Positions 34,458 through 48,000 of a stretch of DNA of 64,000 nt are shown piece after piece. The stretch lies in assembly GCF_037176765.1 (NCBI RefSeq), contig NC_090023.1, positions 144,122,366 through 144,186,365 of the forward strand, given 5' to 3'. Numbering within the stretch: the stretch's first letter is position 1; every line of letters begins with the position of its first letter. Source of the stretch: Anolis sagrei. Taxonomy: Eukaryota > Chordata > Lepidosauria > Squamata > Anolidae. The translations under genes were made by a program, and so were the position numbers. Under the pieces are notes generated by a model. That model was not told where the DNA came from. It ran no database searches and saw only the letters and a list, made by a program, of their open reading frames with translations.

Positions 34458-34598
34458 GGTCCCTTCCACACAGCCATATAACCCAGCATATCAAGGCAGA
34501 TAATAATCCACAATATCTATTTGAACTGGGTTGTCTGAGTCCACACTGCCATATAGTCCAGTTCAATGTGGATTGTATACAGCTGTGTGGAAGGGACC
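34458..34598. mobile_element. PIF/Harbinger-like MITE, complete copy
   Basis: TIRs GGTCCCTTCCACACAGCC and AGCTGTGTGGAAGGGACC; TGA on both sides (34455-34457, 34599-34601). The interior is a near-palindrome (gaactgggtt..gagtccacactgcc). Confidence 0.82.
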
Positions 34599-34799
34599 TG
34601 AGTATATGAAGGTATCAGAAAAACTCATTACATTGCACGTCAAACTTTTTCCACTTTGATTGGCTGCACTGTGAGGTGTGTATGTGAAATTAATACATTT
34701 TATTCCGATTTTAAGAGTTGTTTTCTATAAAGATGAAGCACATTTCAGCTATGAATTTCCTGCAGTAGGGGTTAGACTAGATGGCTTTTAGGACACCCA

Positions 34800-35155
34800 C
34801 CACACCTATTTTAGAGATTTAAAGGTGGGCTTAAAGCCAACCTTAAAAACTGTGGCATGGACATGGAGGACTGGGAAGCCCTGGCTATTGAGTGCTCTAA
34901 CTGGAGGTCAGCTGTGACCAGCAGTCCTGCAGATTTGAAGTGGCATGAATGGAGGATGAAAGGGAGAAATGCATCAAGAGCAAGGCATGTAAAGCCAACT
35001 TTGATTGGGCCCGCCTTCCACATGGAAACCAATGTCCCCGCTGTGGAAAAACATGGATCAAGAATAGAGCTCCACAATCACTTACTGACCCACTACCAAG
35101 ACCCTACACTTGGAAGGCCATCCTATTTGGACAGGAGTGATCAACAGTGATGATG
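34800..35155 (+). mobile_element. LINE ORF C-terminal fragment (RTE-like, unclassified)
   Basis: Encodes ..CGMDMEDWEALAIECSNWRS.., then after a frame change CPRCGKTWIKNRAPQSLTDP and a stop, a C-terminus seen in vertebrate endonuclease/reverse-transcriptase repeats; CPRCGKTW is a zinc-knuckle-like end. At least one frameshift; no RT domain in this piece. Confidence 0.6.
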
Positions 35156-35559
35156 ATGCCTACTTACATCCTCTCATGAACAACCTCCCCCCTACCCCCA
35201 GGCTTGAGTGTCGGATTTGGGCACACATATGCAGCAGATAGCTCATTGCTTGTTGATGTGACTTGGAACATTGTATTTCCCATCTAACTGGATTGCAACA
35301 CTCATCTGACCCTGTAGGCCAGTGTGTAAAGAACTGTACTCTCTAGGGCAAAGGTTCCTCAAATTGTTACCGGTGGGGGGGGGGGGGATAGTTTGAAAAA
35401 AGAACATGAACAAAATATCTGGGCACACTGCAAAAAAGCCCACTAAAGAATACTACAGTATATTTAAAATAACAATTTAACCAACATAAAGTTACCAGTA
35501 TTTCAGTGGGAAGTGTGGGCCTGCTTTAGGTGATGAGATAGTCAGGTTAACTAATAAAA

Positions 35560-35645
35560 ATACTTTTCTTTATACCCCACTACTATCTCTCCAAAGGGAC
35601 TCGTGGCAGCTCACCAAAGCATCCAAAGGTGCAAACACGCAAAAT
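35560..35645 (-). repeat. LINE 3' tail, minus orientation
   Basis: tttctttataccccactact, then atctctccaaagggactcgt and ggcagctcacc. Confidence 0.6.
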
Positions 35646-35661
35646 ACAATAGGTCCATAAT

Positions 35662-35930
35662 TAAGGTTGCTGTGTGCCTTCATGTCATTTGAGGGCCCTT
35701 CCACACAGCCATATAACCCAGAATATCAAGGCAGAAAATCCTACAATATCTTTGAACTGGGTTATCTGAGTCCACACTGCCATATAATCCAGTTCAAAGC
35801 AGATAATCTGGGATTTTACTCAGCTATGTGGAAGTGACCTTAGACTCAGGGCAACCCTATGTTTAAAGTTTAGGGTGGGGGCTTGGTAAATGACCCAAGG
35901 TCCGTACCCGGTCTGCAGGCATTAGTTTGG
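35662..35930 (-). repeat. MIR-like SINE split by a MITE
   Basis: tgctgtgtgccttcatgtca stands left and gactcagggcaaccctatg right of the MITE at 35693-35839; together these are the usual contiguous SINE sequence. Confidence 0.65.
35693..35839. mobile_element. PIF/Harbinger-like MITE inserted in a SINE
   Basis: TIRs GGGCCCTTCCACACAGCC and AGCTATGTGGAAGTGACC, flanked by TGA and TTA; same family as 34458-34598. Confidence 0.78.
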
Positions 35931-36134
35931 GGGCCCTTGCTCTCATGCAAGCTATCTTTTCTCTATCTTTAATTCCATCTAATAGCACCACGCTGAGTTA
36001 CTCTATTTGGTATTAACTAGGTATTAATTTCAAACATGGAAAAAAAGAATTGGCAAACAGATTTATGTTTGAGTAAGACGTTGTGAGCATCTGTAATTGA
36101 TATGTGATGCATAAAGCTTAAGAGAGAAAGTAGT

Positions 36135-36470
36135 TTGCCCTCCAACTGCAGGCAGTCTTGGATGACACACACTTCCTTGACCTATTTCAAACCATTTTCA
36201 GAGCAGGATACGGAGTCAAGACTGTTATGGTTGCCTCAATGGATGATCTCTGACTCAACACTGACAGGGGAACACTTTGAGATTTTGATACCATCCACCA
36301 TGATATCCTTTCTGGAACACCTGGGAAGGTTGGGAATAGGAGCCTCTCAGGCAGGTTTCAGATGGTTGGGGATAGCTGCTTCTACCCATATTCAAAGCCT
36401 CCATGGGATCATGGATCATGAATTATCATGGTTCCCAGTCATACACAGGCTTCTAAGAACGTTCTGCCGA
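36135..36470 (+). mobile_element. Old L2-like LINE fragment
   Basis: ttttgataccatccaccatg recalls FDTIDHDIL, followed by ..LGRLGIG..; strongly diverged, with shifts of frame. Confidence 0.55.
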
Positions 36471-36509
36471 CGATATATAGTACACATTTCCACAAAAGAA
36501 CTACAGAAT

Positions 36510-36690
36510 CTGTTTGAAAGATGTTGCAAAAGATATTTAATCAATCCCCTGCCATGCAGATACACAGTTAAAGCACTTTTGAAAGACAGTCATCCAACTT
36601 CTGTTTAAACACCTCCTAAGAAGGAAAGTTATCCATTTACTAAGGCAGCTTATTCCATTTTTGAAGAGCTCTTACAGTCAAATTGCAAAG
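36510..36690 (-). mobile_element. Old CR1 3' fragment
   Basis: ccctgccatgcagatacaca, cagtcatccaacttctgttt and aaacacctcctaagaaggaa match the antisense CR1 end at 21505-21735. Confidence 0.7.
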
Positions 36691-36699
36691 AGTAATAAA

Positions 36700-37940
36700 C
36701 AGCAATAAATAAGCAATAAACATGTACAGTAATAAAAAAAACAAAGGAACAAGACTATAAAACCGCTTTCATTGGGATGTTGGGGGTAGGACTAATGTAT
36801 GTAACACTGTACAACCCTTCCCATGTTTATTTTGAATGCCCAAAGGAAACAAGTATTTCTTTCCAGGCTGCTGGATATTAACTTTTAGAAACAGAAGTGC
36901 AGAGAAAGGATCACTACACATCTGCATGCTAGAAAGAGGCTTTAGCTTTCAAAAAGTACAGTCTCTGTATCAAGCCTTTCTGTACTATAATGCTACATCA
37001 AGATACAAAATACATTATAAACCTATTTCACTTCAAGAGGAAAATGAACACCTTTGATACTGTTTTTGCCCCTGAAAGTTGAGAATGAATTGCCACAAGA
37101 CATACTTCCTACAATGACTTCTGGAGATGGCTGACAATAAAACTAGCCCTTAGTGAATTTGATTTTTTTAAAAGAAATATTTAATTTTGTTCAACAAATT
37201 CAACTGAATAATTGTTCCAAGACGTGTAACTGATTTGAAGATCACACTTCACCAATCCTTCTTCTTGGAGGGCTGCCTCTCAAATAAAACTCCTGAGATG
37301 TAGTACTTTTCGTGTTTGGTACAAAATATTTTACAAATGTTTATATATTTGTGTCTATGTAATAAAATATCCTATGACTCATCACTTCTATCATTAGAAA
37401 AGATAAAGAGTCAAAATTTTAATAACAATGCAAAAAAGTGGCTTGTGCATCTTAAAAAACACTGGACGCAGAATTTAAATGTAAAATAAAATTATTTGAT
37501 ATTTTAAGTGGAATGTATAATTAAACAATACAGATTACTTCAGTATGTAGTTCCCACATAGATAAACACACTTCCAAATTCTGTACAAGAATATTGTCTA
37601 TACAATGTCAAGAAAAGTCTTGACACCCTTACATTCATCCTCACTCTGAAATGGCAGTGTAACAAACAATATTATGAGCTCTACTGTTTAAGTAGAGTTG
37701 ACCTGGTGTACATATTAACTGAGGTAAATTTACTATTTCAAGAAGGAATAACTTCATGATTATTTCAAATATGATAGTAAATACATTTTTACTGCTGTCT
37801 TTCTTATAACCTTAGAATGTGAATCCTGCTTTTTATTGCTGTTTTATCAAAGAACCTCCTTTCCTGAGATACTCAGGCAACTTCTGATTATGGAGAGTCA
37901 AAAGATTCAGCTGCAATAAAAAAAAACCCGCCCCCGAGAT
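36700..37940. other. No gene seen; possible distal SLC25A30 3' UTR
   Basis: AT-rich, no clear repeat. A 3' UTR extending left from 38990 could reach here. Confidence 0.4.
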
Positions 37941-37944
37941 CTCA

Positions 37945-38165
37945 TTATGGGTGGTTATTTCTGATTTACAGCAACCTTAAGGTGAACCTTTCACAGGATT
38001 TACTTGCTAAGATTTAATCAGAGAGCATTGCCTCTGCCTTTCTCCAAGGCTGAGTGTGGCTTCCCCAGATAACCCAGTGGGTGTCCATTGCTGCACAGGG
38101 GTTCAAACCCTGGTCTCCAGAGCCACAGTCCAACTCTCAAAACCATGTTATTTGAAGCCTCACAA
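37945..38165 (-). repeat. MIR-like tRNA SINE
   Basis: gatttacttgctaagattta, tctttctccaaggctgagtg-type and cacaggggttcaaaccctgg (B-box, antisense), then gtctccagagccacagtcca. Confidence 0.72.
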
Positions 38166-38989
38166 ATAGTTAAAATACTATACAAAAAGCATTTTACACA
38201 GGAATGAGTGTATACAAATCCTATTTAAATGCAAGGACCACATGAACATATGCTGGGAATGTGTGTAGTTTCCCCAAGCCTCAGAACAAACACAGCTCTG
38301 TTTCAAGTTCTGCACATGACTAGTCACTTCCTGCATCTAAATACCCTGAGGATAGAAACTTCTCCACAGGCCAAGCAGTCAGCACTTCTCTGTACTTTTC
38401 GCCTTTCTTAGCACCTCCAGAGAAACCGAAGCAAACTTGAAGTTGTTCATGCACACTCCTTGAATGTAACATATTGTGATGATCTGCAGCTATAAATGTA
38501 GCTTAACTCGGAAGTCATTGACAGAATGTTCACGTGTAGCTTTTTTTAAAGCACTTGATCCATACACATCTAACAAAGGCCATTCTTCCAAGAGAAAACT
38601 ACAGAAGGATGTTTGACATTCAACCTCATGCAACTGAAGTTTTGAGCATAACCTATGCTACAAGATGCTTTGTGAAGTGTGTTTTAGACCACCGTATATT
38701 CTTTGGTGTTAATATAAAAGTTCTCAGAACTACATTAACTACTGTTTTCTACAGTATTGAGTCAACTTTTCAAGGAGCAAAGAGACATGTTATCCATAAC
38801 AGCACTTCAGGCCCTTATGATAACCCTCAAGAACCCTTGAAATTATTATTCTGATGCCCACTAATTACATTCTTGCACTAATACTTGTTATTTGTCAATA
38901 CTGTAGTCTACAATGGAATAAAAAACTAAAGAGATTTTAAAAAGTGATTTCATTGACACAAGGACTGAATTTCTTCAATATTCAGCATT
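38166..38989 (-). other. SLC25A30: Presumed SLC25A30 3' UTR, no other feature
   Basis: Directly downstream of the stop codon; no clear repeat. Plus-strand open frames here lack any family feature. Confidence 0.4.
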
Positions 38990-39031
38990 TCAGAGTTCCA
39001 GGTTCTTCAGTTGTTCATATGTCACAAAGAA
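38990..39031 (-). CDS. SLC25A30: SLC25A30 last coding exon
   Basis: 13 codons and a stop: [13 protein letters not shown], stop TGA at 38992-38990. The acceptor is TTTCTAG|TTC. The 3' UTR continues left. Minus-strand AATAAA occurs near 37830, but its use is not proven. Confidence 0.93.
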   Translation of the reverse strand, partial: FFVTYEQLKNLEL

Positions 39032-42000
39032 CTAGAAACAGATATTAAGGAAAATGAAATGTACAATCTTTCTTATAAACAAGAGCACACTCATGGAAAG
39101 AATGAACATTAAGTACACACAGTTTGCATCTACATGTCTTTTCAGCAGACTATTTGTCATTCCCATAGCTCAGTAGTTTATTTTCCTTCGGACAGATAGG
39201 TTGGGTGAATGCATCTGGCTATGAAAACAATTTCTTATTTTGCTCAACAGTAATTTCCCACCTCATTTCTCCTTTTCACACCCATCCTGATTTTACACCT
39301 CAGGATTAAGGAACGCTTCGGTAATTTTAGTTTGTTATCATTAAACAAAACGCATTAAAATACCAACTGCACACTAACAAATCTCTTCTGCTGCTCACTT
39401 TCAGTCTCTTCTTTAGCAAGACATTCTTCCATTATTCACAATAGAAATAGATTAAAAACAAGCAATTCTATTTGTAGTTTTTGCAGCAAATATCACAGAA
39501 ATGATCTGGATATTGTTACAATTGGGAAGTATCCAAATAATTCTGCATTAGAAATTGTATGTGTGTATATGTGCACACACACACACAGGAGAGAGAGAGA
39601 GAGAGAGAGAGAGATTGTTTTGTCATAGTGAATAGACAAAATGAATATAAGCTTATTGAGAAAATAAAGATCTAGAATTAGCTAATTTATACAAAAATAC
39701 ATAGCAATCTATTAGATCTGTAAGACTATTCCTGTTATTGACTTAAGGCAGTTATTTCAAGTTGTAAACACACTGCAACAAATTGATCAATTTGATCAAA
39801 AGCCTGAGGATATCAAAAGAATATAAAGTATTGTTAAAAATATTTTGATATAAATCATTAGTGTTATACATTCATTCCTAAAGAGTTCACATTCATGTTC
39901 CAGCTCTTATGAAAAAGGATACAATAATATTCCAAGGACCAAGCCTCAACCAGTTCGGCCAGAATCCTTTATACAGTGCAAAAAACCCTTCATTTTTCCA
40001 TGTCTGTTAGAAAAAAAATATTGACTTTAACATTCTTATAAAACTATATAAGGACTAACGATAGGAGAACAATCCATACCATTTCCCCCACTATTCACCT
40101 ATCTGCTAATCTGTAGACAAATCCTTGCATACTCATCAAAGATGTACATTTGCAGGCCAATGGAGGGCATGGGGCAGCAATCCATTAATTCTTCTCCTCA
40201 TGTCCCTCCTTCACTCATACATAGAAGAAAGAATACTCCCCACATTTAAACCTGTTGCAGGATTTGCAGAAACATTAAAACACAACTAGCAGACAGTTGC
40301 TTTCCTTGCCAGCTGCACTGAGACTGGAGCGATGAGGGAAGCAATCAAGTCAAGTTTTCCAAGAGCCATATTTATGTATCTAGGTTTCAGGGTAGCTCAT
40401 AGTTCTATAGCAAGGAACCCTCGAACAAAACAGCTGCCAAAGATCCCTTTTGGGGGAGTTTTTATATGATGCTCAGGCCTATTCCAATCCATTTAACAGT
40501 AGAAGGGAACATTTTTAAACACCTAAATAATGATCTCCCCTGTTGGTATTCTGGTGGCTAGAGGGGTCAGACAGAATTGCAAAGGTCACAGGCAAACTGT
40601 GGGTTCCATGATTTTCACTTTGGTGTATATTACAATGAATGAGGTTGCACAAAGCTTGGGTATGCACACACCTGTTCTGTTAGTTAACATAATACAATAA
40701 AGTTCTTGTCCGAATGTTAGAACAAACTGTAATTTGAACCTAAGAAAATGAACACAGTTACTCAAGAAAAATTATCACAGCCGTGTCATCTTTGTTTAAC
40801 TTGCCATGGTTAGAAGAAACCACAATTTCCTCAAGACCATATCTAACAGAGAACTGCAGCTTGACCTCAAATGAAACATTTTTCACTCTGTTTCATATAC
40901 AGATAGACAGCAGAGGGTGTAGTTTCATTTAAAGCATTATTTGAGACTATTCTACAATATGAAAAATTTCTGATTCATGCCTGGCTATGTCATATACTAT
41001 ACAATCTCTATACAATCTCAACTTACTTGAAGCAAGCAATCTAAAGTACTCTTATATCCACACTGGGTTCCATTTTGCAAGGTGCTCTGATTCATCATCC
41101 TTGTTCTCACAACATCAATGGGATTAGATGCCAGAGCTCCAGCTAAGCCACAGGTAAAGCTTGCTCTAAAAGAAATTCAGATTATAATTACTAAAATTAT
41201 CCTCTCCTTATACAGTGAACAAGAAATATGATACAGTTTTATAGTAGATGTGAGATTTTTTTTCATTGTCTCAATATATGTCGTAGGACAGACTATCAAA
41301 CACATGTCTAGAAAAAATCTTTTTACTCTTCTGGTGAGTGTCAAATCACACATCTTGATATGGCTTAATTTCTTTTCTTTTTTTAATAAACAGTTTATTT
41401 TAGTTATGGTACATAACAGAAAAACAAATAACAACAGATATAGTCAGGTAACAATATTTTTGATGTATACATGCCTATCTACCTTAGTCAATCAACCAGT
41501 TAATTCTGACATTGAGTACATATTATTATCAGTTACTTAACTTAAAACATATAGACTTGCTATTTCTACATGTTATCCACTATTTTCAGTCTAAGCTTTC
41601 TACTCAATTTTTTCCATAACATTCAGAGACCAACACACAATGTATTACACATGACAGACCATATCCCTATCCCACACAAAATAAAACCTCTTCCCCACAC
41701 CCGTGCACCCTTCACCATGACTTCCAACACTGAAGCACTATGAAGCTTTTAAGCCCATTTATCTATCCTTGTTCATAGTAGACCTAAATTCCTAATGGAG
41801 CTCCTTTATATTACTGACCCTCTATTCAGATATACGGGAATATATGCTAATGGATACATTGACCAATAACAAGAGGAACAAAGGAAGGAAGGGGGCTTCA
41901 ACGCTAGTTAAGTCTTTCTTATGGGAAGATGGTAAGGAGTGAGGAGTTGGCACTGCTGGAAGGCTATTAAAAGACAAGTTGAGGGGCAGTAGAAGGAAGA

Positions 42001-45000
42001 AGGCAAGGAAGTCATGCAGTTTAATTAGTGAATGATTCAGTTTGCAAAAGAGAAACCCACAAACGTGGGGGGGCCAACTCTATTTCATTTTAATAATGCT
42101 GAATCATTCCTTCCCTTCCTGACAAAATAAGCAGCAGCAACCAAACAAAATATCCCACCAAGAACAAAAGGCTTTAAAAAAGGAAATTAGCCACCATTTT
42201 TAAACACTTACATAAAGTGAGTATAGATTGTATCTCCCATGAATCCAGACATAATTATATGCTTCTTAGCAAGATCATATACTGGCAGTTCCACTCCAAC
42301 AACAACAGCAGCTCTTTGTGCAGTAAGAGATACTCCCTGTTAAAAGGTTAAAGCAAATATTGGAATACAAAGTAAACTGTTCCTCAGCTTTATTTTCACT
42401 TACTGGTTCTTATGAATTCTACTGATAAATGGATACAGAATCATCATCGGGCTTCACAGTCTAGTTTATCAACTGAGTTTTTGGACCATCAATGACTTTG
42501 ATTCTATCAAAGAATCTAGGAAGCAGTTAGATAACATGCTGCTTTTTGAAACTCGCTATTGTGAACCATCTATGCTAATTTCATGCAAATACTCTGAAAG
42601 TTCAGTTGGAATAGCTCCCAGAAAGCCTAATACTACTGGAGCCACAACTGTTTTCTTTTCCAGAGATTCTGGGTTTAATATTAATAATAATGTATTACTA
42701 ATATCAGCAACATTGTTACTATATTAATTATATTATTAGTAGCAACAAATGTATTTATATTGTATTTTTCCTTCAAAACTGGGACTCAAAATGTCCCAGT
42801 TAAAATATAGAAAAGACCAACAATAAAAAATAATGAAATCATTAATAATATTAAAAATAGGTCTAAAACATTGTGAGGGGTATTAGAGACCGTCACGCTA
42901 CCATCCTCCTTCTCCTGCTGCTTCTGCCAAATTGTGGAGGCTGCTGGCTGCTCTGCTGACCAGCGGCGAGAAGAATGCTAGCAGTTGTGCAGTTGATCAG
43001 TCATCTGGCAACAGAGAGATGGCTGAAGACTCAGTGGGAAGCGGGGGCACACAGGTACAAAAGATGAAACAATAGCAGAGTCATGGAAGGAGGAGGCAGT
43101 CAAAAAGAGGCAAGGATGTTGGACTAATCCTCCTCTTGGAAAACTGCTACCAAAAGAGGCCAAGACAGAGGAAGAATAGAGGCAGCAACCCACCCAGCAG
43201 GTAAAACCTTTCTCAGAAAGAGAAAGTAGTTCAAGGAAGAGCTCTTCAGCACGCTCTCCCCCGGGTTTGCCTAGTTCATTCGCTCTCCTGAGCAGTAACA
43301 AAGAGCTGGGAGAGTCTCATCTCTCTATTAGCAGAGCAGCCCTGTTGACTGTACCTGTAAAGACTCTACAGTCCAGTCAGAAGGGAGTTGGTCCAACCAA
43401 CCTTGGAAAGCAGCTAGAGGTCTCTGTCTTGCTCCTTCAGCTGTGGAGAGTGGCTCTCTAGGGCCTGGATGTGTAGAGACTTATCCTCCTCACCGGGCTT
43501 GACCACGCTGAGACCGGATAACAGAGGGGGACCTGATCTTGCCCAGACTTGCCCTCCTTCAGGCAGCTGATCCTGGTCCAACCTAAAGACCGCTCTTCCT
43601 GCAAGGGGAGAGCTTGGCAGGCTTTATCCCCATTCTGACCCCTCATTGAGCAAATGCTGGGAAAGCAAGGCCCTTGAGCTATGTAACGATTTGGAACCAA
43701 TAAACATTTGTGAAGTATAATTCTCTGTCATGCTTTATTGGTAAACCATTAAGACAGAGGACTGTGGTATCAGAACCAGTGTCAAACCGAAGGTTTTAAA
43801 CACATTATAGAGTAGTTCTTCGGATAAAACACCTTAGTACCAATCATCCAAACATATTAATAAAATATATCCAATTTTCATTTATTTCCCATTAACTGTT
43901 CAGAGAGAAAAAAACCCCAAATATGAGTAGAATCTTAAAAAGAAAATATTGTCCCACACCAGAAGAAATCAACTGAAAGCAATTTTTTAATTTCCATTTA
44001 CCTCTAAACAAATCTAAATGCGTAAAAAATGCACAAAGAGGAAACAGATGTATTTTATATATACTACACACAGGCTTCTACATCCTTGTTCAAGATGGCA
44101 ATACCAACCTCTAATTAATATGGAAAGCAAAACAACCTTTCTCCCAACACTGGAGCAGGGCAATAAATGCAAAGTTGGAAAGAAGGCTATGAAGTATCTT
44201 CTAACTATGGTGCTGAGGCACCTTTGATGATCTTAGCTATAAAAGACCAATATCAGTAAACTCTACACTGTTGTGGGTGAATGGCCTCTGTTACTTCATA
44301 TGGGCTCCCATTTAAACCTTGGGATTATTAAATTTTGAAGTGTTTTATGTGAGTTTGATACATAAATGAATGTACTTGCTATCAACTTCTACACTGCATA
44401 ATAATTGATATGTACCTGAATTAACATTTGAGACATCTGAATGTAATAACTGAGCACTAACTTGCTTCTTGCCAATGGAAAAATTATGGTGAAGTAGGGG
44501 CACAAAGAAAGCATGAGAAAGACAAAAAAGAATTGAGGCTACCTGGTTAAGAAGATAGTAATATCCGTGATATAAAATAACAAGATAAGGATACTAGTAT
44601 GCCTGAGAGGCATACTGGCACCTGGAACTATGGTCTGCAATCCTGTTGATGACAAACACTTGCATAGCCTCATTTTACACCAACATGTGCAACTTTACAG
44701 AGATTGTACAGCCCCATTCCATGAAGAGCTTAACCTGGAGGACCTCATAAGAGGTTCAGGAGGGCAACCAATAGTTCATTTTCTCAGCTGTGCAAAAGCA
44801 TGGTGCTTTCAGGCTCCATCATCCCCCTGGATGGTGCTTTCAGGCTCCATCATCCCCCGATTAGCCATGGAGTAGAACCCGATGCCAGGGCTTATTCCTG
44901 CATCCCAACCCTCTTTTTGACACTTGGTGTGCTGAGTAAAATCATATACATTTTGTATAAAATGTCTGCGCTCCCAAGTTTAGATTCAAGTGATATGGAC

Positions 45001-48000
45001 TATGGGATAGGATCAATGCAATCCTCCCAGGTTTAGTCCCTTTGTTTGCCTTCTCTTTCTATTTTTAGAATTTCTTTGCATTTCCTGGCTAATTAATTTT
45101 AGTATTTTGTATGAGAGAAGTGAATACACATCCAGCTGGCAAGGCAGGAATTGAGCAAGGGGTGGGTGTCCACGAATAAAAAAACTTTAGGTTTCCATTA
45201 AGTCAGCTAATATGTAGGGAATAACTCAAGAGTGTGTGGATTGCTCCTCCTGACCCATCCAGAGAACAGCTTTGTTTATCATTTAAGTTTGCAATTTTCA
45301 ATCTACTGAATAAAATAAGTATTTCTGGTCATTAAAGTAAATACAAAAATTTACAAACAAATGTTTGCTTAATATACAGTAGTTCAGTCAGCAGAAAGGC
45401 AGAAAGTAATTTGACACTGAAACATCAAAAAAACTATTTTTTATCTCTGTAGTTTATATTAACAATTTACCTTCCATAATCCTCTGGTACCTTCATTTTG
45501 ATAGATGGTCATAAAGTTGCCAATCATTCCCCCTTGCATCACACTGCCTCGGGCCTGCATTCTGATCTGGGGAGCGGGGGGAGAAAATTTATTACTCAAC
45601 AATAGTCATACAACAATTTAATGGTGAAACAAATATATCCTTTTCTATGGATAAAACATATTCCTGGGTGAGAAATGAAATGTGGAGAATTCAAAAAAGT
45701 GGGTCTCTAAATCTTTTGCCTGGCAACTGGCAATCGCTGCAGATTGTTGAATATTGCACTCCTTTAAAACAGCCCATTAAATACTACTAGGCCAAAATCA
45801 GCTTCATTGAAATAATAAAATAGTAACTTTTAACAGCCCGAGAATTTGTCTTCTCTACGTCCCTTCCATTGGGTGTCACTTCTTTGCATTTTCACAGGAT
45901 AATCAGACAAAAAGACACTCTCTTATATTTTCTCCATGTTGACATCTTTCTGTTTTGTATACATTTAGAAATCATCCCAGTTTTGAGGGCAATTTTTCAA
46001 AATAAGCAGGGTGGAAACAGCTCTACTGCAGAGGTACTGTTTAGTAACTTGAAAGTTTCCAGAGATCTGGTTGATATAAATTGGAAAATACATCACAGAA
46101 AATTAGACATTGATACACATAGAGGAAATATAGGCACCATCCCCTGTAAAGGACAGGGAATTTTTGTCCAAGAGTTACCATGAGGACTGCTAAGAAAAAT
46201 AAATTCCAAGGAAGAAATTCAAATGGATCTGGGGAAAAAAACCACTAAACAAGAAGTAAACAATTTGATGGGTGAAAAATACCTTAACTTTGTGAAAACA
46301 AGACATATAAAGTAAAAACTCCTTGTTCTCTAACTGAAATCAGGACCAACTGCTCAATTGGAGTTTGCCAGTATGTTTCCTTCACAGCAGGTCTATCTGC
46401 TATATTTGGGATACTGTGGAATGCAGACTTAGATCATTCTTAAATTAGGCACTATGTGCGCAATCATTCAAAAAGCTCATGTGGCAAATGCTACGTGAGT
46501 TTCTTTTCTGCAGTTCATACCTTCAGGACATCTGTAAGATTAGCAATACATGATGAAATCTCATCTGACAGAACTAACACATTTATGCCTCTCCTTTGCA
46601 TACTACATCACAGTTCAGTTAGACAGGATGATCCAATGTAATGTTTCCAATAGACTTCTCTCAGAAATGCACTGTACAATCAACTGTTTTTAATTCTTCT
46701 TCTCAGAATACTGCACCCCAGTTTAGTTAGGATGGTTCTGTAAGTATCTCCAGTGTTTGAGGGTTATTGAACCTTTCCAGATAAAGGATACTCAACCCAT
46801 ATTTCATAAGCTTAAGGATTTCAGAAAATACAATATTAAGATTCCTTTTTCTGATTACATACATGGTTCTATTCCTACGACAATCACAGTTTGGGGTTTT
46901 TTTTACCAGTAAGGTTTTGTCACTCAAAAAAGCTCATGTGGCAAATGCTGCATGAGTTTGTTTTCTGCAGTTCTTACCTTTAGGACATCTGTAGGGTTAG
47001 CAATACATGATGACACCACACCTGACAAAACTCCACATAACACATTTACAGCTAGGGTTTCATCTGTTTCAAAACAAAAGCATTTATGTACAAAATAAAT
47101 GGCATCCTGTAAGCCACAGAGATCAATATTTTGCATGATTCCAAAAATAGCAACTGAACATACCAATACTTTTATTTTGGTTCCACTGTATACCTTTTAT
47201 GAACCAATACTGCAAAGACACTAGTTACATCTAACATAAGAATCTTTAAATAACTATCCTTTGAAAAGTTATTTAAATAACTCCACCCCAAAGGGGCAGG
47301 ACAATTGGTTTTGAGCTTCATCATAGGACTTGATACCAGAAAGAAGGTAAGAGGACTCCTATATACAAGATTTGTCACACAACCACAGCTTCGTACACTT
47401 ATTAAGATCCATGCTAAGTTTGCCTGTTAATATACTGCATATATATACCATATATACTCCAGTATAAGCCAAACCGAATATAAGCCGAGGCACCTAATGT
47501 TGCCACAAAAAACTGAGAAAACTTATTGACTCGAATATAAGCCAAGGGAGGGAAATGCAGCTACTACTGGTAAATTTCAAAAATAAAAATAGATACCAAT
47601 GAAATTACCATATATACTCGAATATAAGCCAACCTGAATATAAGATGAGGGGAGCTTTTTCAGCCTAAAAAATGTGATTAAAAACTCAGGTTATACTCGA
47701 GAATATACAGTAGCTGGGGGGAAAAAACCAATGAAACTTGCCTCTGCCTCATAGATTTCATATAAATTAGCTATGGCTTGCATATCTTGGAAAATTAAGT
47801 AACAGAATATAGAAACAGTGGAGTCAGAAGTAATATACACAAATGAAGTTAAGTTGGCCAGGAGATAGGAGCGGCAATTTAAATACAATCAAGGTTAGGA
47901 ATATTCCTAGTAGCAATTATCACAGCTTACATAGTAGGGAGATTTAAAGTGCCAGTCATCACAACAAATGATGGTTTGTAGTAGTCAAGGAATGTATTTG

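Noticed and set aside
36135-36608. 157-codon open frame that might be taken as a gene
   Set aside because: It spans remains of L2 (FDTI-type block) and CR1 in different frames; a chance reading through dead repeats.
39568-39615. Regularly spaced short repeats as a functional array
   Set aside because: Simple CA/GA microsatellite.
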